NCBI GenBank assembly: GCA_003694975.1
Contig: RFJH01000137.1
Span: 1 to 19,719 of the forward strand
DNA: 19,719 bases
Source of the DNA: Anaerolineae bacterium
GTDB lineage: Bacteria; Chloroflexota; Anaerolineae; Anaerolineales; Villigracilaceae
Direction of reading: 5' to 3'
Below are positions 1 to 6,755 of the stretch, piece after piece. The notes beneath the pieces were generated by a model. That model saw only the letters and a list, made by a program, of their open reading frames with translations, was not told the DNA's origin and searched no databases. The position numbers and the translations under genes are program-made. Positions within the stretch are counted from its first letter, which is position 1. Each line of letters starts with the position of its first letter.

Positions 1-387
1 ATTCACCACGTCGCCCTGGTCACAGATGACCTGGAGAAGGGATTGCATTTCTGGAGAGACGCCCTGGGTCTGACCGTCTCCGAGGTGCGCGAGGTGGAAG
101 GAGAAGCGGCACAGATCGCTTTCCTTCCGGTAGGTGAAGGGGAAATCGAACTCGTCCGCCCAACAAGCGAAGATACCGGCCTGGCGAGGTACCTCGCCAA
201 ACGCGGCCCGGGGATGCATCACGTCTGCCTGGAAGTGGACGACATTCACGCCATCCTCGAGCGCCTGCGCGCCGACGGCGTGCGATTGATCAACGAGACA
301 CCGCGTCGCGGTGAAGATGGCCGACAATACGCCTTTGTCCATCCGGAAAGCACGGGGGGTGTGTTGGTGGAACTCTACCAGTTGTGA
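1..387 (+). CDS. mce: Methylmalonyl-CoA epimerase, 5'-truncated by the window edge
   Basis: Frame 1 is open from the first base and ends at TGA 385-387, giving 128 visible residues; the true start lies just before the window. The enzyme interconverts (2R)- and (2S)-methylmalonyl-CoA, linking propionyl-CoA carboxylation to the B12 mutase, in the cytoplasm. It is a vicinal-oxygen-chelate fold protein. Visible hallmarks are an N-terminal IHHVAL (first metal His), a GEIELV strand, the central GMHHVCLEVDDI motif (second metal His) and the C-terminal GGVLVELYQL (metal Glu). These match the human and Propionibacterium enzymes from memory, and only a few N-terminal residues appear missing. A mutase large subunit, its pathway partner, lies at the far end of the window on the other strand. 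A glyoxalase-like relative is possible but less likely given the full motif set. Confidence 0.93.
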   Translation: MHHVALVTDDLEKGLHFWRDALGLTVSEVREVEGEAAQIAFLPVGEGEIELVRPTSEDTGLARYLAKRGPGMHHVCLEVDDIHAILERLRADGVRLINETPRRGEDGRQYAFVHPESTGGVLVELYQL

Positions 388-465
388 ACGCCTGCAAAAG
401 AGGAGAATGCTGCCCGATACAAGATAGCGTCCACACTTTTCACCACCGGCCAGGAAGAAAGAAGT

Positions 466-495
466 GCCTCCTCGCTCTGTCATGGGCGAGGAGGC
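466..495 (+). other. Perfect 10-bp inverted repeat (hairpin) between epimerase and Memo gene
   Basis: GCCTCCTCGC (466-475) is followed after 10 bases by its exact reverse complement GCGAGGAGGC (486-495). No T-run follows, so it is not a classical intrinsic terminator, although it lies in the right place to end the upstream transcript. It directly precedes the predicted -10 element of the next gene, so it could also be an operator covering the -35 region. Function is inference. Confidence 0.5.
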
Positions 496-498
496 CTG

Positions 499-507
499 TG
501 CTACAAT
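499..507 (+). promoter_or_regulatory. Extended -10 promoter for the Memo-family gene
   Basis: TGC-TACAAT reads as an extended -10 (TGn plus a 5/6 match to TATAAT), about 40 bases before the ATG at 546. I see no clear -35, which is usual for extended -10 promoters. A perfect Shine-Dalgarno AAGGAGG (535-541) lies between it and the start codon. Confidence 0.45.
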
Positions 508-545
508 AAATATGGAACGCGAAGGAATTCACATAAGGAGGCACG

Positions 546-1418
546 ATGAGTACGCTCACAGACGTGCGTCCATCTCCCATTGCCGGTCAATGGTATGCCG
601 GCCAACCGGAGAGGCTGGCCACCGAAGTAGACCGGTACCTTGAACAGGCCACCCTCCCCGCCCTGAATGGCGATGTGGTCGCCGTGGTCGCTCCCCATGC
701 GGGGCACCGCTACTCCGGCCCCGTCGCCGGTTACGCCTTTGCCGCAGTGCGCGGCCTGCGCCCGGACCTGGTCGCCGTGGTCTCTCCCATGCACCATCCC
801 TATCCAGCCCCTCTCCTCACGACAAGTCACCGCGCCTACGCCACGCCGTTGGGCGAGATCCCGGTAGACCGTCAGGCCGTCAACGAACTGGACGAGGCGC
901 TGCGACTGCACGGCATCGCCGCCGGCTTGACACCGGTCGCCAGGGACCCGGAGCACTCCCTGGAAATCGAGTTGCCGTTCCTGCAACGTGCCCTGGCCGC
1001 GGATTTTCGCCTTCTACCGGTGATGGTGCGCGCCCAAGATGCGGCTCTGGCCGAGGCCCTGGGACTGGCACTGGCCGATGTGCTGGGCAAACGCAATGCA
1101 CTGCTGGTCGCCAGCACCGACCTCTCTCACTTCTATTCGCAGGAAACTGCTGAGCAACTCGATGCAGAAATGCTCCGCCAGATCGAGGCCTTCTCCCCGG
1201 AGGGAATGTTCGAGGCGGAGCGCACCGGCAAGGGATTCGCCTGCGGCCTGGCTGCGACGGCTGCCGTGTTATGGGCAGCGCGTAACCTGGGCGCGGATAC
1301 CGTGAAGATAGTGCGCTATGCCACCTCCGGCGATGTGACCGGTGACTTTTCCTCCGTCGTCGGCTACGGTGCCGCTGTGATCCTGAAAACACAGAACAAA
1401 AGGGGCGGGACGCAATAG
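546..1418 (+). CDS. amrB: Memo-family protein, AmmeMemoRadiSam system protein B
   Basis: A 290-residue cytoplasmic protein of the MEMO1/AmrB family, structurally related to class III extradiol dioxygenases. Seen directly: RPSPIAGQWY near residues 8-17, PHAGHRYSG at 50-58, MHH at 82-84, EHSLEIELPFL at 136-146, STDLSHF at 190-196 and a FACG cysteine at 233. His51, His83 or His84, and Cys233 sit where human MEMO1 binds its metal (copper or iron). The start is well supported by AAGGAGG four bases upstream of ATG. In many genomes this protein is encoded with an AMMECR1-domain protein and a radical SAM enzyme; neither is in this window, so this copy is an orphan here. The enzymatic reaction of the bacterial family is not established. 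Downstream lie CorC-like and priA genes on the same strand. Confidence 0.93.
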   Translation: MSTLTDVRPSPIAGQWYAGQPERLATEVDRYLEQATLPALNGDVVAVVAPHAGHRYSGPVAGYAFAAVRGLRPDLVAVVSPMHHPYPAPLLTTSHRAYATPLGEIPVDRQAVNELDEALRLHGIAAGLTPVARDPEHSLEIELPFLQRALAADFRLLPVMVRAQDAALAEALGLALADVLGKRNALLVASTDLSHFYSQETAEQLDAEMLRQIEAFSPEGMFEAERTGKGFACGLAATAAVLWAARNLGADTVKIVRYATSGDVTGDFSSVVGYGAAVILKTQNKRGGTQ

Positions 1419-1497
1419 CCAAACAGCGGTGGCACATCGCCCCACCTCCGAAGCATTCCTGACACAACCCTCGCCTGCCCGTTCGTTACCCTTCTTG

Positions 1498-2844
1498 ATG
1501 CCGATGATTCTCTGGGACATCCTTCTCATCCTCCTCCTGATTGCCCTCAACGGATTCTTCGTCAGCGTGGAATTCGCCGTCGTCGCAGCACGCCGCTCGC
1601 GCATTGACATTCTGGCCGGGGAAGGCAACCGTGCCGCTTCTATCGCCCAAACATGGTTGACCGACGCCTCCCAGCGCGACCGCGTCATCGCCGCGGCACA
1701 ACTGGGTGTGACCATCGTCAGCCTGATGCTGGGTGCAGTAGGAGAAAACACCTTTGAGGCGCTCCTCGCGCCGTATTTCCACGACCTGGTCCTTCCCGAC
1801 AAACTGGCCTTCATGGGAGCGCTGATCTCTGCCCTGCCGCTGGCGACGTCCCTGGTCATCGTCACCAGCCTGCACGTCGTTTTGGGAGAGCAGGTGCCTA
1901 AAATCGCCGTCCTCAACACTCCGGAGCGTTTCGCCCTGCTCTCTGCGCGCCCCATGCGCTTCTTCATGACCCTCTTTCGCGGCTTCATCTCCGCCCTCGA
2001 TTGGACCACACGCACCATCCTGCGTCTGTTCGGCCTGCACGCGGAGACCGTGCACGGCAGCGTGTACACCCTGGAAGAATTGAAGCACCTCGTCGCCGGG
2101 CCGGAGACGCAAGGCGTCATCGAAGAACCGCAGCTCGAGATGCTCAGCGCCATCTTTGATTTCGGCACGCGCCTCGTCCGCCAGGTAATGATCCCGCGTA
2201 CCGAAGTCATCGCCGTGGAGGCTGATACCCCCCTCCGCGACGTCGTCCGCCTGACGAGCGAGAGCCGGTATACCAAATTCCCCGTTTACGAGGAGAACCT
2301 CGACCAGGTGATCGGCATCCTGCACGTCAAAGACCTGCTCAGCGTGATGGATGATTCAAGCCGCATGGAGCAACCGGCTCGCACGCTGGTCCGTGAAGCG
2401 CTCTTCGTCCCGGAAACCCTCCCCATCGGTTCCCTCCTGCACCAGTTCCGTGACCGCCGTCAGCACATCGCCATCGTCCTGGACGAATACGGCGGGACGG
2501 CGGGACTGGTCACCCTGGAGGACCTCCTCGAAGAAATCACCGGTGAGATCGGTGACCCCTTTGACGTAGAAGCACCGCAAATCCAGGAGCAGGCGGACGG
2601 CTCGGTGCTGATAGACGGCTTGGCGCTGATCGATGAAGTCAACGAACAACTCGGCCTGCACCTGCACGATGAGAACTACGACACCATCGCCGGTTTCACC
2701 ATTGGTCGCCTGGGGCGCATCCCGCGTGTAGGCGATGTGCTCGACGTACCGGAAGAGGGCATCCGACTGGAAGTCAAAGCCATGGACCACCTGCGCGTCG
2801 CCCGTCTGGAGTTGACACGGCTTCCGTCTGGAAGAGAAGCCTGA
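1498..2844 (+). CDS. CNNM/CorC (HlyC-type) CBS-domain membrane protein
   Basis: A hemolysin C / CorC-type protein of about 448 residues, the class implicated in Mg2+ or Co2+ export. Domain order: an N-terminal DUF21 (CNNM) membrane domain beginning ILWDILLILLLIALNGFF, with several hydrophobic spans over roughly the first 200 residues; a CBS pair (first around RTEVIAVEADTPLRDVV, second around IAIVLDEYGGTAGLVTLEDL); then a C-terminal CorC_HlyC domain ending near LRVARLELTRL. The start is uncertain. ATG 1498, or ATG 1504 just before the first TM, fits the family. An in-frame GTG at 1429 would add 23 hydrophilic residues. None of the three has a clear Shine-Dalgarno. It probably belongs to the operon beginning at the Memo gene and ends 10 bases before priA. 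Confidence 0.9.
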   Translation: MPMILWDILLILLLIALNGFFVSVEFAVVAARRSRIDILAGEGNRAASIAQTWLTDASQRDRVIAAAQLGVTIVSLMLGAVGENTFEALLAPYFHDLVLPDKLAFMGALISALPLATSLVIVTSLHVVLGEQVPKIAVLNTPERFALLSARPMRFFMTLFRGFISALDWTTRTILRLFGLHAETVHGSVYTLEELKHLVAGPETQGVIEEPQLEMLSAIFDFGTRLVRQVMIPRTEVIAVEADTPLRDVVRLTSESRYTKFPVYEENLDQVIGILHVKDLLSVMDDSSRMEQPARTLVREALFVPETLPIGSLLHQFRDRRQHIAIVLDEYGGTAGLVTLEDLLEEITGEIGDPFDVEAPQIQEQADGSVLIDGLALIDEVNEQLGLHLHDENYDTIAGFTIGRLGRIPRVGDVLDVPEEGIRLEVKAMDHLRVARLELTRLPSGREA

Positions 2845-2854
2845 GGCGCACCGT

Positions 2855-5341
2855 ATGGCGTCTCCTGGTACCGTGTACGCTCAGGTAGTCGTCAACATCC
2901 CATCGGTGCAGGGGGTGTTCGATTACGCCCTCCCGCCTGAACTGGGAGGCAAAGTAAACGTGGGCAGCCTGGTACGGGTACCGTTCGGCAGGCGCATGGT
3001 TCAGGGAGTAGTGTTCCGGTTTATCGAACAGCCCGCCGTGGCCGAGGTGAAGGCAATCACAGGCCTGATCGATCCCGACCCCGTCCTGACCTCATCGCAA
3101 ATCGCCCTCGCGGAAGCCCTGAAAGACACCTTTTGGATGTCGTTGGCGGACGCCGTAGGACTGATGCTTCCCCCCGGACTGAGTCAACAGGCCGATACAC
3201 TCTACGCCCTGAGGACGGAATCCGCCTCGCGCGCCGACCTCGACCTGAGCCCCGTTCAGAAGCGCCTCCTCAACCTGCTGCGGCGACGCGGTCCCCTGCG
3301 CGGCCGACAGATCGATCGCCACTTCAAACACGTGGACTGGCGTCGAAGCGCGGGGAAACTGGTGCGTATGGGCCTGCTTACCAGGCAGTCCGTCCTTCCC
3401 CCCCCATCCGTCCGTCCCAAATACGTCCGCACGGCCCAACTCGCCGTGCCTCCCCGGGTTGCCGAAGAGGCCATGCCCACATTGGGGAAAACCCCCGCCA
3501 CCCTGAAACGCCGACAGGCTGCCCTGCGTATGTTGATGCGCGAAGCGGACGAAGTGCAGGTCACCTGGGTCTACGCCGAGAGCGGCTGCAACCTGGCCGA
3601 CTTGCAAACCCTGGCCGAGCGCGGCCTGATTGTACTGCGCGAGAACGAGGCCTGGCGAGACCCCCTGGCCCGCCTCGCGGCGGAGACGCCTCTCACCGAG
3701 TCCCCCACGCCGACACAGGCTCAGGAGCGCGCCCTGGAGGCCATTCGCTCTGCCTTCACCCACTCCCCCTCGCGCCCACTCCTGTTGCACGGCGTGACCG
3801 GCTCCGGCAAGACGGAGATCTACCTGCGCGCCGTCCAGGAAGCCATCCGGCGCGGGCGACAGGCCATCGTCCTCGTCCCCGAAATCGCCCTCACCCCTCA
3901 GACGGTGCGCCGCTTCCTGGCGCGTTTCCCCGGCCAGGTGGGGTTGCTTCACTCCCGTCTCTCCGCCGGTGAGCGCTACGATACCTGGCGACGTGCCAGA
4001 GCAGGGATGCTCAACGTGGTCATCGGGCCGCGCAGCGCTCTCTTCGCGCCATTACCGGACGTGGGCGTGATCGTGGCCGACGAATGCCACGATGGCTCCT
4101 ACTACCAATCAGAGCCGCCGTTTTACCACGCCGTGGAAGCGGCGATCCTGTACGCCCGTCTGAGCGGCGCGGTGTGCCTTCTCGGCTCGGCCACACCACC
4201 GGTCACCTACCGTTACCGGGCAGAGCGGGGAGAATTCCACCTCCTGAAATTGCCGAAGCGCATCGCCTCCTCCCCCCCTCAGGAAGACGCACGCTCCCTG
4301 AGCCTGCCACCGGTTCACGTGGTGGATATGCGCGCCGAACTCGTCTCCGGTCATCGTGGTATTTTCAGCCACGCCTTGCTCGATGCCCTTGCAGAGACCC
4401 TGGCACGCGGCGAACAGGCCATCCTTTTCCTCAACCGACGCGGCACGGCGACCTATGTCTTCTGCCGCGAGTGCGGCTACGCGCTCAAGTGTCCACGCTG
4501 CGATACGCCGTTGACCTACCACATCCACCCGCCAAAAGGGTCATCGCCGCTGCTCTGTCACCGCTGCGGATACACGCGTCAGATGCCGGGACGCTGCCCT
4601 CAATGCGGCGGAACGCAGATCCGCCAATACGGCCTGGGCAGCGAACGTGTAGAGGCGGAGGTGCAACGCCTGTTTCCTCAAGCACGCACCTTGCGGTGGG
4701 ACCGGGACACCACACGCCACAAGGATGCTCACGAGATCATCTTGAGTCACTTCGTTGCCCACCGCGCTGATGTGCTGATCGGCACACAGATGCTTGCCAA
4801 AGGGCTGGACCTGCCGCTGGTGACCCTGGTCGGCATTGTCCTCGCCGACGTCGGATTGAACTTCCCCGATCCCTTCGCTGCGGAGCGTGTCTTCCAGGTG
4901 CTCATGCAGGTGGCCGGTCGCGCCGGGCGGTCGACGCGCGGCGGACGCGTCATCTTACAGACGTTTCAGCCGGAGCACTACGCCATCCGACACGCCGCGC
5001 GGCACGACTACGACGGCTTCTACGCCCGCGAACTGGACTACCGCCGCCGCCTGGGATACCCGCCCTTCGCCCGCCTGGTGCGCCTGGAATATCGCCATCT
5101 CCAGGCGACTCAGGCCGAGGAGGCCGCACACGCTCTGGCAGAGAGATTGCACCGATGGTTAAAAGAGGAAGACCGTCGCCAGACGACGGTCATCGGCCCG
5201 GTGCCCTGCTTTTTCTCTCCCCTGGGCGGTCTTCATCGCTGGCAAATCGTCCTGCGCGGGCCGGAACCGGAGACGCTGCTGCGCGGTCGCCACCTCCCCG
5301 AAGGCTGGCGAGTCGAAATCGAACCACCAAGTTTGCTATAA
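2855..5341 (+). CDS. priA: Primosomal protein N', replication-restart helicase PriA
   Basis: A full-length PriA of 828 residues, the 3'-5' DNA helicase that reloads the replisome at stalled or repaired forks. Domains in order: an N-terminal 3'-DNA-binding domain (AQVVVNIPSVQGVFDYALP), a winged-helix region, helicase lobe 1 with Walker A GVTGSGKTE near residue 312, and a DEAD/H box near 408 that reads ADECHD. A zinc-binding insertion follows with four CxxC pairs (CREC, CPRC, CHRC, CPQC, about 536-590). The helicase lobe 2 motifs GTQMLAKGLDLP, VGLNFPDPFAAERVFQ and QVAGRAGR come next, and then the C-terminal domain. The usual PriA box is DEEH, so the Cys in DECH is a variant. ATG 2855 follows the previous stop by 10 bases with only a weak purine stretch before it. 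The stop codon overlaps the promoter of the next gene. Confidence 0.97.
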   Translation: MASPGTVYAQVVVNIPSVQGVFDYALPPELGGKVNVGSLVRVPFGRRMVQGVVFRFIEQPAVAEVKAITGLIDPDPVLTSSQIALAEALKDTFWMSLADAVGLMLPPGLSQQADTLYALRTESASRADLDLSPVQKRLLNLLRRRGPLRGRQIDRHFKHVDWRRSAGKLVRMGLLTRQSVLPPPSVRPKYVRTAQLAVPPRVAEEAMPTLGKTPATLKRRQAALRMLMREADEVQVTWVYAESGCNLADLQTLAERGLIVLRENEAWRDPLARLAAETPLTESPTPTQAQERALEAIRSAFTHSPSRPLLLHGVTGSGKTEIYLRAVQEAIRRGRQAIVLVPEIALTPQTVRRFLARFPGQVGLLHSRLSAGERYDTWRRARAGMLNVVIGPRSALFAPLPDVGVIVADECHDGSYYQSEPPFYHAVEAAILYARLSGAVCLLGSATPPVTYRYRAERGEFHLLKLPKRIASSPPQEDARSLSLPPVHVVDMRAELVSGHRGIFSHALLDALAETLARGEQAILFLNRRGTATYVFCRECGYALKCPRCDTPLTYHIHPPKGSSPLLCHRCGYTRQMPGRCPQCGGTQIRQYGLGSERVEAEVQRLFPQARTLRWDRDTTRHKDAHEIILSHFVAHRADVLIGTQMLAKGLDLPLVTLVGIVLADVGLNFPDPFAAERVFQVLMQVAGRAGRSTRGGRVILQTFQPEHYAIRHAARHDYDGFYARELDYRRRLGYPPFARLVRLEYRHLQATQAEEAAHALAERLHRWLKEEDRRQTTVIGPVPCFFSPLGGLHRWQIVLRGPEPETLLRGRHLPEGWRVEIEPPSLL

Positions 5342-5342
5342 T
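5334..5342 (+). promoter_or_regulatory. Extended -10 promoter for the phosphoribosyltransferase
   Basis: TGC-TATAAT is a perfect extended -10 and overlaps the TAA stop of priA (5339-5341). It lies about 30 bases before the GTG start at 5373, leaving room for the CAGGAG ribosome-binding site at 5357-5362. No good -35 is seen. This suggests that the downstream gene can be expressed independently of priA. Confidence 0.6.
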
Positions 5343-5372
5343 CAGGAAAACTTCTTCAGGAGTGAAACACGC

Positions 5373-5879
5373 GTGCAACCTGGACAGCGCCGGGAAGTCC
5401 TCACTTGGGACGATGTAGACCGACTCATCGAGTATCTTTTGCCTCAGTTCCGACGCGAATTCAACGCCATGGTGATGATCACACGGGGCGGCATTATCCC
5501 CGGCGGCCTGCTGGCGGAAGCGATGGGCATCACACACATCCTGACCGCAGCCGTGGATTTCCCTGCCCAGATGCAGGCCGAGGCGAACAAGTTGATGGCC
5601 TGGCCCCAGTTCCTGCAATTCCCGTCGGATGACCTGCTGGTCGGTCGGGCGACGCTGATCGTAGACGACGTATGGGGCTCCGGACGGACCATCACCGCCG
5701 TAAAGAACCGCGTCTCAGCAGCCGGCGGCTTTCCAGAAACCTGCGTCTTGCATTTCAACCCTTATCGCAATCTTTTCGGCAACACCCGTCCGGATTACTA
5801 CGCGGCCATCACCGACGCTTACATCGTCTATCCCTGGGAAGTTGACCGCGGCCCGGATAAGATGTTGCTCGAAGGGTAA
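5373..5879 (+). CDS. Type I phosphoribosyltransferase (xanthine/guanine PRTase-like)
   Basis: A 168-residue cytoplasmic PRTase. The PRPP-binding motif is clear at residues 97-107 (VDDVWGSGRTI), with the acidic pair D98-D99. MITRGGIIPGGLLA (35-48) matches the PPi-loop region of purine PRTases, and YPWEV (153-157) matches the C-terminal FPWE-type segment of xanthine/guanine enzymes that contacts the base. Function is therefore probably purine salvage from PRPP, but substrate cannot be settled by eye. GTG 5373 is chosen because CAGGAG precedes it by about 10 bases and no ATG occurs upstream in frame after the priA stop. It has its own predicted promoter inside the priA 3' end, and a weak hairpin follows the stop. 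Confidence 0.85.
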   Translation: MQPGQRREVLTWDDVDRLIEYLLPQFRREFNAMVMITRGGIIPGGLLAEAMGITHILTAAVDFPAQMQAEANKLMAWPQFLQFPSDDLLVGRATLIVDDVWGSGRTITAVKNRVSAAGGFPETCVLHFNPYRNLFGNTRPDYYAAITDAYIVYPWEVDRGPDKMLLEG

Positions 5880-5885
5880 AAGTGT

Positions 5886-5914
5886 GCCGGACGGGCGCAG
5901 AGCAGTCGTCCGGC
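5886..5914 (+). terminator. Possible terminator hairpin after the PRTase gene
   Basis: GCCGGACG (5886-5893) pairs with CGTCCGGC (5907-5914) across a 13-base loop, starting 7 bases after the PRTase stop. Only a short CCTTGATG follows instead of a T-run, so termination strength is doubtful. Confidence 0.35.
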
Positions 5915-5955
5915 CTTGATGCGCTCCACAAGGGGTGAGAACGCGAAGGGCAAAT

Positions 5956-5971
5956 CGTGACTTTTGTCACA
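5956..5971 (+). promoter_or_regulatory. CRP-type operator upstream of the membrane/heme cluster
   Basis: CGTGA-CTTTTG-TCACA matches 9 of 10 fixed positions of the CRP consensus TGTGA-N6-TCACA, and its core GTGAC-TTTT-GTCAC is a perfect palindrome. Its centre (5963.5) is about 42 bp upstream of the start site predicted from the -10 at 5994-5999, the spacing of a class II CRP/FNR-activated promoter. The Crp/Fnr-family regulator at 11011-11709 has a recognition helix suited to GTGA. That the regulator acts here is inference. Confidence 0.7.
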
Positions 5972-5982
5972 GAATGTACAAG

Positions 5983-6010
5983 GGCTTATGTGCAATAATT
6001 CACATAAGCC
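5983..6010 (+). other. Perfect 10-bp dyad spanning the cluster promoter
   Basis: GGCTTATGTG (5983-5992) and CACATAAGCC (6001-6010) are exact reverse complements separated by CAATAATT. The predicted -10 lies in the centre, so most of the dyad would be upstream of, or at, the start site. It is then better explained as a second protein-binding site than as an RNA hairpin. If transcription starts further upstream it could instead fold in the leader. Confidence 0.5.
5991..5999 (+). promoter_or_regulatory. Extended -10 of the membrane/heme cluster promoter
   Basis: TGC-AATAAT is an extended -10 with 5/6 agreement to TATAAT, predicting initiation near 6006. No consensus -35 is present at the correct distance, as expected for an activator-dependent promoter with its operator at about -42. 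The resulting leader is about 38 bases and carries AAAGGAG before ATG 6044. Confidence 0.5.
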
Positions 6011-6043
6011 TGTTCTTTATCTGAGCATGGAAAGGAGAATGCC

Positions 6044-6679
6044 ATGAACCTCTTCACGTTGGACAACCTTTTCCTGTTGCTGACCGGTCTTTTGGCCATC
6101 TACCTTTTGTGGCGGTTCTGGGGCCGCTACAGCACCGCGAAAGCCACCTACGATGTGTACTACATGATGGGCTTCGCGGTGCTTTTGATTTCCGGTCTGT
6201 TGCTCATCTTCCTGGGATATGGCATCCTGGGAATGGGTGGCACGGCGCTTTCTCCCTACATCCTGCCTGTTGCCAGCCTGATCCCCCTGGGACTCTCCAT
6301 GGGCATCGCGGAGCAATATTACCCCTCCTGGAAAAAAGCCTTTAAATGGTTCGCCCTGGTAGGCTTCCTGGCCATCGCCGTGACCAGCATCGGCGGCATG
6401 GAGACGCTACGGAAAATCGCCGTACCGCTCTTCCACGGCGTGGCCGGCTTGGTGCTCTTCCTGGGGCCGATCTTTGCCAAAGACAGCGCGAAGGGATTCT
6501 GGTGGGTCGGCGTCGGCGGTGCTCTGATCGGCCTGGGCGGCATCGCCCTGGCGTTCCTCTCTGTCGGCAAACAATTTCTCTTCTTCAGCGCCGATGTGGT
6601 GTTCGCCATCCTGGCCCCTCTTCTGTTCCTGATGACTCTCGCGTTCACCTATGGCTTCGTAAAAGACATTCGGAAATAG
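6044..6679 (+). CDS. Six-TM-class membrane protein, paralogue of the last gene of the cluster
   Basis: A 211-residue integral membrane protein of unrecognised family with about six hydrophobic spans (roughly 8-23, 40-62, 68-90, 101-117, 126-145, 154-173 and a last span near 185-205). No signal peptide or enzyme motif is visible. It is clearly paralogous to the protein at 10268-10864. Shared landmarks are IPLGLS (80-85), HG at 131-132 within LFHGVAGLVLF, GGALIGLGG (158-166) and PLLFLMT (192-198). His131 is the only His shared in alignable position, so it is a candidate heme ligand or functional residue (inference). ATG 6044 has a good AAAGGAG 8 bases upstream. It is the first gene after the CRP-type operator and is followed by a long palindrome and the HCO-like gene. 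It may be a small subunit of the same complex. Confidence 0.85.
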   Translation: MNLFTLDNLFLLLTGLLAIYLLWRFWGRYSTAKATYDVYYMMGFAVLLISGLLLIFLGYGILGMGGTALSPYILPVASLIPLGLSMGIAEQYYPSWKKAFKWFALVGFLAIAVTSIGGMETLRKIAVPLFHGVAGLVLFLGPIFAKDSAKGFWWVGVGGALIGLGGIALAFLSVGKQFLFFSADVVFAILAPLLFLMTLAFTYGFVKDIRK

Positions 6680-6683
6680 CCCT

Positions 6684-6719
6684 GCGTGGTAGGCCGTAGT
6701 CTGCTACGGCCTACCGCGT
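6684..6719 (+). repeat. Long palindrome (12-bp perfect, about 16-bp extended stem, 4-base loop)
   Basis: GGTAGGCCGTAG (6688-6699) and CTACGGCCTACC (6704-6715) are exact reverse complements around TCTG. With G-T wobbles the stem extends to 6684-6719. It lies between the first membrane protein and the HCO-like gene and has no T-run, so it resembles a REP-like or mRNA-stabilising or attenuating hairpin rather than a terminator. The TAGGCCGTAG arm looks like a mobile intergenic repeat, which is inference. Confidence 0.65.
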
Positions 6720-6755
6720 CTCCCAAAAGAACGTGGCCTGTCGAAGGAGCGTCCA

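Noticed and set aside
526..6008. The 12-mer AATTCACATAAG occurs both before the Memo gene (526-537) and before the membrane cluster (5997-6008).
   Set aside because: In about 20 kb several exact 12-mer pairs are expected by chance. The contexts differ (ribosome-binding site in one, promoter dyad in the other).
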